Source of the DNA: Blastobasis lacticolella
Lineage: Eukaryota > Arthropoda > Insecta > Lepidoptera > Blastobasidae
Assembly: GCA_905147135.1 (NCBI GenBank)
Contig: LR990042.1
Location: 12,081,545-12,145,544 of the forward strand
DNA: 64,000 nucleotides
Direction of reading: 5' to 3'
Program-made: the position numbers and the translations under genes
Shown here: piece by piece, positions 55,641 through 64,000 of the stretch
How positions within the stretch are numbered: position 1 is the first letter of the stretch
Layout of the letters: each line of letters begins with the position of its first letter
Notes under the pieces: model-generated
Seen by the model: only the letters and a program-made list of their open reading frames with translations
Database searches by the model: none
What the model was told of the DNA's origin: nothing

Positions 55641-55903
55641 GTTATAAAATAAATAAATAAATATTCGTGGACAAATTCACACCAAGCCATCTAGCCCCAA
55701 ACTAAGCAAAGCTTGTGCTATGGGTGCTCGATAACTGATATACTACTTAAATACTTTTAAATACATACTTATTATACATAGAACACCCAGACCCGTAACA
55801 GAAATTAAAATTCACCATTTCAATTTCTGCCCGGCCGGGAATCGAACCCGGGACCTCTTGCGTGGCAGACCGGCATGTTGACCATTGAACCACTCAGGTC
55901 GTC
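55641..55903 (-). mobile_element. tRNA-Gly-derived SINE
   Basis: On the minus strand the head (55903-55827) resembles tRNA-Gly(GCC): A-box-like GAGTGGTTCAATGG, anticodon-loop-like CTGCCACG and B box GGTTCGATTCC followed by CGGCC. The body reads GTCTGGGTGTTCTATGTATA and GGCTAGATGGCTTGGTGTG, and ends in an ATTTATTTATTTATTTTAT tail. The acceptor stem ends do not pair fully, so this is a retroposon, not a functional tRNA gene. Confidence 0.8.
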
Positions 55904-56684
55904 AACGCCCCTCCCTCAACGCCCTCAACCGACCCTACATTAAATGTAGGTTAGGTACGCACGTTACTTTGCACGCACAAATCGTTTGTCAGTGCAAACG
56001 CGTGCGTTGCGTATTTGTTCGTTTGTATTTGAATCGATAAGACTTTAGATTTTGACTTGTGACATCACAAAGCTAGACTTCTGCAATCCCATGTTACACA
56101 ATTTCAGATCTGGTTGACCTCTCCTCTCCTATAAACGCGTGACGTAATTTGTGGAGGGTCCACACACAACCTGACCAACATACCCTGTATTATATATTAG
56201 TTTTATTATATTAATATTGGTAGTTTAACATTAGTAAATTAACTCGAGCCTACAGGGCGGAGCACTGCTTAACTCAAAGTTAGCGCAGAAGATGCCGCGA
56301 ATAAAAACTATAGGTATTTCATATTTTGCTCTTTCAATGATTTTTCTGTAGAAGTCTGTTAAAATTTATCAAAAACGGTGCAGTATTGTTAAACAAACCC
56401 CTTAAACAATTTAAATTCTCGCTGTTAAATCCTAACTGAATTGTTAATTATTGATACACAAAGGGTCTGATTCTCTAAAGTAACTAGGTAGGTATATCAG
56501 AAAATTTTCGCTGGCACTCCATTTCAGCTATGAATTCTATACAGGAAGATTTGCATCTCAAAGACCGAAATCTGTCGCCTACTACGCAAAGTGATATTTA
56601 TGTACGAGGATGTTCGACACAAATCGATAAGGAAGTATTGAGAGTTTTATGCTACCAAAGAGCAATGTTTGTCATCGTATGACC

Positions 56685-57257
56685 GGGATCCCGTAAATCC
56701 ATAGATTCCTGGAAGGTAGATTACGAGTAAAATATCTCTAAGGGAAAAATTTAAAGAAGTGAATATACTAACCGTTGCCAGTCAGTATATATATGAAAAC
56801 ATAATGCACGTTCGTAGGAATCAATCTATGTTTGCCAAGAATTGTGACATTCACAAATTAAATTTAAGAAATAATAATAAACTGTTTGTACCAAAATATC
56901 GCCTAAGTAAAGTAAATTCCTCATGGATGGGTAAATGTATACGTTTCTACAACAAAATACCAGATACCATTTTAAATCTGTCAGAAACGAAATTTAAATG
57001 CACCGTAAAACGAATCTTGATCTCGAAAGGGTATTATAAGATAGATGATTGTGTTAATGATAGGAGTGCGTGGTGTGATGTCAACTGCAATCTATAATTT
57101 GTTAAGTATGTAACTTATATATTCACAATATTTTATTAAGTCATTTAAATTGTAAGACTTCTAATATTGTTAAATGAATTGTATATTCGACGTTCGAAAG
57201 CGATTTTTTAAATCCTACTTGAATAAATGACCATTTCATTTCATTTCATTTCATTTC
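56685..57257 (+). pseudogene. 5'-truncated LINE, C-terminal ORF and (ATTTC)n tail
   Basis: A frame ending at 57097 contains LREKFKEVNILTVASQYIYE, NNKLFVPKYRLSK, CIRFYNKIPDTIL and RILISKGYYKIDD, a typical C-terminus of insect non-LTR retrotransposon ORF2. The 3' UTR follows, with TGAATAAATGACC then five CATTT units (57232-57257) as the tail. The reverse transcriptase core is missing. The fragment at 6905-7412 is a diverged relative. Confidence 0.65.
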
Positions 57258-57474
57258 AATACTCTCAGTGTGTGTGGAACATATTTTGCGAATTCGCATT
57301 TAATATTCCTACGTAAATATTTAGTTCAGAAATGTTGTCGTACTTGTATGAGGTTGTAACAAGTTTTTATGAATTGGTACACCCGGGTAGATAGCAAATA
57401 TAAAATATCGCAAAAATAGCGTATACAACACAACACAAGTAGGTAAGTAAGTATTAATTAAGAAGGACTGCGGT

Positions 57475-57555
57475 GCGGTCCATAGGCTGCGGTGACTGCT
57501 TACCATCAGGCAGGCCGTAAGTTTGTTTGCCACCTTGGTGGTATAAAAAACAAAA
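57475..57555 (+). repeat. CCATCAGG-family retroposon tail
   Basis: GTCCATAGGCTGCGGTGACT, GCTTACCATCAGGCAGGCCG and GCCACCTTGGTGGTATAAAA, with an A-rich end. It is the clearest + strand copy of the family. Confidence 0.65.
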
Positions 57556-57559
57556 AAGG

Positions 57560-58797
57560 AAACCAGGAAATTGTTTTATAAAGTTATTTTGTACCTAAAT
57601 TGAATAGGTAAGAGAGATTCTTATCTTTGCTAATCTGAGTATTATAATCGTTAAAAGGTACGAGATTTAGGCTCATTTACACAAAAAACAAAATCTTTGA
57701 CATTAAATCAGGCGAAGACTCAAAGCAACCCTCGACCTCTAAATTTGCTATTACGTTATTGTCACAGAACGCGGGCCATTCAACACAAGCTGATTATCTT
57801 TTACGTTCATAATGAGAAAGAGATCAAGGTACGCCCGACATCAAAGCAGTACAGCCATTCACAACTAAAATATTTACAATATTTCAATTTGAATGGCGTC
57901 TCCCCGAGGGTTTGAGTGGCTGATTTACATGACAAAGTCTCTAAGTAACTCCCCAAGGATTTCGGCGATGCGTCTACCTCTATCTTATAAAAGCGTTCCA
58001 GCTCTGTAAGAACATGAAATCGGGGATAATCCTCCTCGATTTCGGGTATTTATGAATTTTGAATGGTCCGCTCATTTCGTATCGTAGTATGTAAAGTGAG
58101 GAGAGCAGAAGCCGTCGAGTCCATCTAGGCCACTAAGGAGTCTGTCACAGGGCTCCACTTCAACTCAAAACAACAGGATTAGGTGCCGAAGCGGTTTGAA
58201 TAGTTGTGAAAAATCAGCTTTGTGCATGCAAGGCGACCGTAAATCCCCTTTGAATCGAAATATCAAAGACGAGCGGGGGTGCAAATTGGACAAATTTTCC
58301 GGCTTTTTAGGAATCCCCGCCCGAGCGCTAACGGGGAGCCGGAAAAATGTTTTCCGTGCCCGTCTCACACCGCGCCTCCATACCTACCTACAACAGATGT
58401 ATTATTTATTTTTCCTCTCTCTTCCTGGTAGTTGGGATTAGCGAGTTGTAAGATGTAACTTGTTCATAAGGGTTATTTAATAAAAATATATATGTACCTA
58501 TATAAAATAAGTACGAAAGAAGAAGTATAGTCAGGTACTTACTGTCCGCGACAGGTCGACATGACAAATTTCCAGTGATGCGACATCGATAATTGATGAC
58601 GATATTTCCTTCTTCACTTGTCCAAATCTTCCTACTCATAAATAATATTGTGACATAGCCCACGCCCTAGACTGGTCGACGTCAGAGTAGACGGAAGAGC
58701 ACGAAGTCGGACTCCATATCATACATAATGTATGAGACTAACTCACTTGGAACCTTCTGGCCACCTTCCAACCAGCTCCACCACCGAAACCTTGGTA
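57560..58797. other. unique-looking non-coding DNA
   Basis: The part 57900-58390 is moderately GC-rich and free of recognised repeats; short frames on both strands overlap. No gene is called. Confidence 0.35.
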
Positions 58798-59625
58798 CCT
58801 TCTAGCGTTTAGTCTCAAAATGTCCCAGTTGCAAAATGTCCACTAGTAAAAAAATGTCCAAGTCGCAAAATGTCCAAGTTGCAAAATGTCCAGGTTGCAT
58901 AATGTCCAAGTTGCAAAATGTCCAGGTTGCAAAATGTCCAGGTTGCAAAATGTCCCGGTTGCAAAATGTCCAGGTCGCAAAATGTCCACATTGTAAAATA
59001 TCACTATATAAGTCGCTAAATGTTGTACACACTTACTACTCATGAGTTGCCGCTTATATTTATAAATTTCACGATATATTGCGTATTTATATATTTTTTT
59101 TATATATCACTAAGGCGGAAAACAAGTTTACGGCCTGCCTGATGGCAAGCAGTCACCGCAGCCTAATACCGGATAAGAACAGGAGCGGCAGGATAGGGCT
59201 CGCTGCAAATTGGTTTACTTATCCATATTTTTCCATACACACTGATGCCCCTGGTATTGCAAACGTCCATAGGCTGTGGCGACTGCTTGCCATCAGGCAG
59301 GCCGTAAGCTTGTTTTCCGTCTTAGTGATATAAAAAAATACTATAAATACATAAATATAAAAAAAATATATTATAATATATCGTGAAATATATAAATATA
59401 AGCGGCAACTCATGAGTAGTAAGTGTGTACAACATTTAGCGACCGATATAGTGATATTTTACAATGTGGACATTTTGCGACCTGGACATTTTGCAACTTG
59501 GACATTTTGCAACCTGGACATTTTGCAACTTGGACATTATGCAACCTGGACATTTTGCAACTTGGACATTTTTTTACCAGTGGACATTTTGCAACTGGGA
59601 CATTTTGAGACTAAACGCCTTCTAG
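58798..59625. mobile_element. foldback element with 16-bp minisatellite arms and 8-bp TSD
   Basis: The element is 58806-59617 (812 bp). Its ends CGTTTAGTCTCAAAATG and CATTTTGAGACTAAACG are exact inverted repeats, and identical 8-bp duplications CCTTCTAG flank it (58798-58805, 59618-59625). Each arm is a tandem array of TTGCAAAATGTCCAGG-like 16-base units: about 12 in the left arm (58812-59014) and 10 in the right (about 59450-59612). Inside, CATGAGTTGCCGCTTATATT and its complement continue the pairing. The core (59105-59335) holds two copies of the CCATCAGG tail family facing each other. Frames through the arrays are repeat translations, not genes. Confidence 0.9.
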
Positions 59626-59639
59626 CATTAGTCTTTGTT

Positions 59640-62600
59640 AAAGTAAATTAAACGATTCTAAACTCAATAATCTTATTTAAGTGTTCTTAAGGCCACCTTC
59701 CATCTCCATCATCAGAGCAGCTCCATAATATTCATCTGACTCAGACGCGAATGCTTAATTTTAATTAAACGGAATACCAGGAAGTAGGGTTCCTGCAGAC
59801 AGACACATTCTGTCTCCAGCATCAGATCAGCTCAGCGTCTAGAAACTTCACTAAAATCACGACGACTAAAAATATTTTACGTTTTAACAATATATCACTT
59901 CGAAATGTAAAAGTCAGATAAAATAAATCTTTTTTTTTTATTATTATAAAGGACGTGGTTAAGTTTGTGCCATAAAGTTATTTTCCCAATTCTTGATTCT
60001 AGACTTTCCCAGGGTTTGATTACGAAGCGAGTTTTTTCTTCTATGATCCGAGGTAAAAAAAATATTAAAAATCTCTTTGATTTATGTATGGTTTGTCTCA
60101 CACTATAGTAAAATAAACTAAAAGAGGACATACTCAACGCTATTTAGTAGTCTACAACCATTACCGCCTCATTCATTATTATAAAACCTTCAAAAACGAG
60201 TCAGTTTGGTTTAAAATGCTTGTTCGTCAAATGTGTCACTGGGTCAGATAAGTTTGTGACACTTCAAGATATTCAGTCTACTTTTTATGTCTATATTTCC
60301 ATAGAGTAAAGACAAAGGGACCAAAAACCCAGGGTCTTTTGAAAATATTTTTTATGATGTACAAAATTTGAAATCTTTAAAATGCTTATTATCTTTCTTT
60401 CCTGACTTCAAATGTGAAAAATAATTGATATAAGTTATGAGGTAGGTATTTATAAAAATCAAAATAATAAATGTTAGTCCCGGAAATATTTAAATTTATC
60501 ATGAGAAAATGCAACATTCCAAGGTCAAACCGCGGAGAAACTGATCGCTCCTATTGCCTGCTCTGGGATGTTCACATGTTCACCCCCATTAATAAGCAAA
60601 AACAAAGCCGACATGATAGGAAAACCATTATTTGTCCTTAGAAATAATTGGATGAAAGGTTGATACTCGTATTATCATAAAAGAGTCGAAGATGGTAAAT
60701 AAAATAATTTCGTCTTGTAAAATATCGGTATATCAGGTTATACATTTGTGAGTAGGACATTATGTGTACGAAAATGGTGGTATGGATGAACATGGTTCAA
60801 CATCGATGACTAATTCAATGTTCAACAGAACGCAACTGTCTACAGCTGGATATGAAGCAAGTTTCTAAAGATTGGTCAAAAGAAAATACATTGTTGAAAA
60901 TTCGGACTAGAAACCAGAGAACCTGGTGCCTTTTAGATACTTACATGATTGTATGGAGTTGGTTCTGTTCTCCCGGAAGCTGAACGATCTCAAACGACTT
61001 CGATATATACGTTTACTTATATTACTTATTTCAAAGGCAACTCGCTTTCGTCAATGAACAATAGTGCTTCGTCCAATAATTATGTACCTAATGGAATTGC
61101 ATTGCGGCTTTCTTTGATATTTATTCCAAGCCATCAGTTTATGAAAATAGCCGTCGTCGCCGCGGTCGCATTAACATACTTTTTCCGAAGAATATTCAGA
61201 TTTCAATCCAATTTTCCCTTAGAAGATACTCTATTGAAATTCACGTGGACGATATTGAATATTGCGATCCACCGGTTGTTCAGGAATGCATATGTATGAG
61301 AGTTTTGTTTTCGGGGTGGATTGTGAGCGCTGTTCTGTGTATTATGTTAAAACAGCTAAATATAAACAGGTCTACACAGGCACATGTTACTCATACCTTC
61401 CCTTTTACTTGGGTACGTAAATATTTGTTTGGTACCCGCCTTTATCCAAAAAAATTTAAAAGAGGGTAGTTTTCAAAATTCTATTGGGATTCATTGTTAG
61501 ATCTCGTATCTTACTCATAGGTACAATGCAAGAGCATAAGTGCACGACCACCTTAAGTATCATATTCCTTTGCACTACTGTGCAGTTGTCAAACGGTATT
61601 CATCGCAAATATTAATAAAAAAAAATTATTATGTAAAAAATACCGTGGGGATAAAAGAAAATTCCTTTCGACGTCGTTTAGCAAACTGATTTTGGCTATA
61701 GGTGCATAATGTTGCAGTAGCGGCATAGGAATATTTTCTTGAAGTGGTAATGCACTAACGCTGTTCTACTGTACATATATACAAGGGAATAAAATACTTC
61801 CTTTGGATACGTAACAAGGCAGCTCAACTTAATCAAATGCACAAACACGAAATAGCTCTCCATTATTGCCGAGGTGATGAATTGAGTCATTTGTTACGGC
61901 AATCAATCAACACCCATCAGCACAACCGGAAAGATGAGATTTATTGCATTATTTTATTCCAAAAATGGAAAATGTTAGATACAAAAGGTCTATGAGCAGG
62001 GTTGGCATGATTATGATGATGGGGTATTTGACGCAATAAAGAGTTTACATACATACATTCAAACAAGTTGTTTTAAACAATTATTAAAACAGTTTGACAT
62101 ATAACAATGTTTTTTATTAAATGTTTTAAAACGCAATGCTTGAAACAAAACCAGGGTTAGAACAAAATTATTTGAAATTCAATGGTTTAAATGAAAACGG
62201 GTAAACATTAGTGTACTTAAATATCTCGAAAAGAATTCATAAATTCAATGATTTTCATTTGTTACAGTTATGTTAATAAATCAAACACAAACAAATAACA
62301 ATTTTAAAAGTTCGACCGTTGTTCGGAGCGGACAGAAGTTTCTATGGCTGTCGTTTCTATGCGATAGTTCCCCGCAAATAGGTATTCGGGGTTACCCTTT
62401 ATTTAAAATATACTTTTAGGTTGTATGTAAGGTTTCATCATCATCATCTCATCATCATCAAGACGTCTACTGCTAAACATAGGCTGTCGCGACTCTGCTC
62501 TACAAGTAAGACATTCTCAAAGTTAATAATTTTGTTAAATGATGTAGTAGCGCTTAGATTATGCAAAATTTTCTAAATCAATTAATTTTTTTTTATATGA

Positions 62601-63030
62601 TATGTAAAACAAGCAAATATTAACTATGGGCGAAAAACAACGGCAACTCCATATTGAAACCCTAATTCCATCGCAAGTAGATCTATCGATACATAAACCG
62701 CCATAAGTACCGGCCGGGTTCCAAGAGAACCCCATAGCCCTATGAAGGCTAGGATAGGGGACACCACAATGCGATTACACGGCGGCTATTCAATTTCCCA
62801 AGTTGACAATGTAAGGGGCAAGGGTACAAATAACCTAAGTAAACACTCGTAGGTACCGAAGCAACTCCCTTTCAAAGCAACTCTTTGCCTCCTGTAAACA
62901 TCAAAGACACTATCTCTTTACTCTCTTTGAATGTGTGTTTGGATACGGAAAAAAATAGATTCCCATTGTTAGTGCGGTTATTCGGCGTATTTGCTTTGTG
63001 ATTACGCGTGTGCGTTTCCAATTTCCTATA
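59640..63030. other. unique-looking non-coding DNA
   Basis: No gene recognised. A 116-codon plus-strand frame (60949-61299) has a hydrophobic stretch but no family signature. Fragments of dispersed repeats appear at 60225-60260 and at 62437-62500 (TCATCATCATC tail plus CTACTGCTAAACATAGGCTG). The block 62290-62400 is locally GC-rich. Confidence 0.35.
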
Positions 63031-63038
63031 TTACTGTA

Positions 63039-63215
63039 CTCTATTTTTTTAACTATAAAGGGATAAAGTTCGCCTTTCTTATTGGTTACAAGCCGGCGTG
63101 CACATCAACCACCTATCCCAACCACGCCGTGAAAGCCGCCTTAGCGTACTTAATTTGAATGAACCAATGAGCATGTCGTATTCAGCCTCAGTACTTTATA
63201 GTTAAAAAAATAGAG
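63039..63215. mobile_element. 177-bp MITE with TA flanks (mariner-like)
   Basis: CTCTATTTTTTTAACTATAA plus AG at the left is exactly complementary to CTTTATAGTTAAAAAAATAG plus AG at the right. TA dinucleotides flank both ends (63037-63038, 63216-63217), as for Tc1/mariner insertions. The interior is GC-richer and has no frame. Confidence 0.75.
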
Positions 63216-64000
63216 TATAGCTATAGTTCGTGCCACATAGATTGGCTATAACGGACATTGATCTCACGGTCAGAACTAACTCGTAAGCGGTCAAAGCAAT
63301 AGCTGTAACGCTTTAAATAGTCGTATTCGTAACAATTTAACAAAGTAGAAAACTTTTGAACAGTTTCCACGTATTTTTAATTAAACTAACAAAACATGGG
63401 CCTGTTTACTTAGTTGAAAACATTTTTTTCTAAACTGTTCCCTGAAATATATTATTATAAATTTTTCATTACATAATGGCATAGTTGACCGAGAGATTAA
63501 GGCACGCTATTGTCAATCCATTTAGCGCGAACTATACGTTTGTACTACCACCTAGTTTTCACTTATAACCCGCGTCACGAAAGAAGAGACTTTTCAAATG
63601 GCAGTGTAGGGGATTTCGCGCAGGTAATCGTATACAGCGCAAGTCGAACCACGTGACTCGCCAAGTCTTTTCTTATTTGACACTACTTATACAGTCACCC
63701 ATAGCACAAACTACTAGTACTAAGCCCGATAACCCAGATATCATCTACTAATACCTATTAGTTAACGGTTGTAAGTAAACACATTAAGTCAATAGACTTC
63801 CGAGACTGTTCAACCCAGTCTCGGGGGTGTCGTGCTCCTCCGGCGGACCACCACATTGTACCCAGCCATTTGTGACACTACACACGGACTGTACCTTTGT
63901 ATGATATCCAATAAATAAGTAGGGAGTGCCTTAATACGTTGCCAATTTTAAAATTGTTAAAGGAGCCCGGTTTCAGAGCTTGGCTACACAGTCTTAGTAG
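63216..64000. other. unique-looking non-coding DNA to window end
   Basis: No gene, repeat end or RNA gene recognised. A short GC-rich patch lies at 63800-63890. Confidence 0.4.

Noticed and set aside
55827..55903. tRNA-Gly(GCC) gene on the minus strand
   Set aside because: Boxes A and B are good, but the acceptor stem does not pair fully and a SINE body with a (TTTA)n tail follows directly.
58802..59032. Cysteine-rich open frames (NLDILQPGHFATWTF-type repeats) on both strands
   Set aside because: They are translations of the 16-bp tandem array in the foldback element arms; the same frames reappear in the other arm at 59412-59651.
60949..61299. 116-codon plus-strand frame with a hydrophobic segment
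   Set aside because: No family signature, no splice context and no conserved motif; it may be chance.
1..64000. CRISPR array, operons or bacterial contamination
   Set aside because: The only regular tandem arrays are the 16-bp minisatellite and short microsatellites; genes are split by spliceosomal introns and there are no bacterial-type genes.

Overview
The window looks like nuclear DNA from a moth or butterfly (Lepidoptera). It is AT-rich, has short introns with canonical GT-AG boundaries, and encodes two arthropod housekeeping proteins. The rest is dense in repeats I associate with lepidopteran genomes: SINE/LINE tails ending in (GAT)n, CR1/Jockey-like and RTE-like LINE fragments, tRNA-derived SINEs, hAT and MITE elements, and Helitron-like CTAG ends. 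The organism call is inference; no search was run.

Two complete genes were rebuilt exon by exon. TIMMDC1 (a mitochondrial complex I assembly factor of the Tim17/22/23 family) is on the + strand at 13469-16288, with six exons and 254 codons. Twinfilin (an actin monomer and capping-protein regulator) is on the - strand at 18878-25111, with nine coding exons and 343 codons. In both, exon lengths sum to an intact frame. They are convergent, and their probable poly(A) sites lie about 0.45 kb apart (16.47 and 16.93 kb). No other intact gene was recognised.

Layout. 1-3.3 kb: AT-rich DNA with isolated GC islands. 3.3-10.7 kb: repeats, including a hAT element with an 8-bp target duplication and a MITE nested in its terminus. 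10.7-12.9 kb: a decayed pogo/Tigger-type transposon. 13.4-25.1 kb: the two genes, with a hAT element in a TIMMDC1 intron and several elements in twinfilin introns. 25.2-30 kb: MITEs, GC-rich CGCACCGC units and a LINE tail. 31.2-34 kb: a 2.8-kb near-perfect palindrome with a GC-rich loop. 34.6-40.3 kb: a cluster of inverted-repeat elements. 40.3-52.9 kb: mostly unique non-coding DNA with SINEs and a 775-bp MITE. 52.9-57.3 kb: LINE and SINE copies. 58.8-59.6 kb: a foldback element whose arms are 16-bp tandem repeats. 59.6-64 kb: unique non-coding DNA and one small MITE.

The window is best read as two conserved genes in a mobile-element landscape. The most unusual structures are the 2.8-kb palindrome, the tandem-repeat foldback element, and three hAT elements with exact 8-bp target duplications, one of which carries a LINE protein fragment inside a gene intron.
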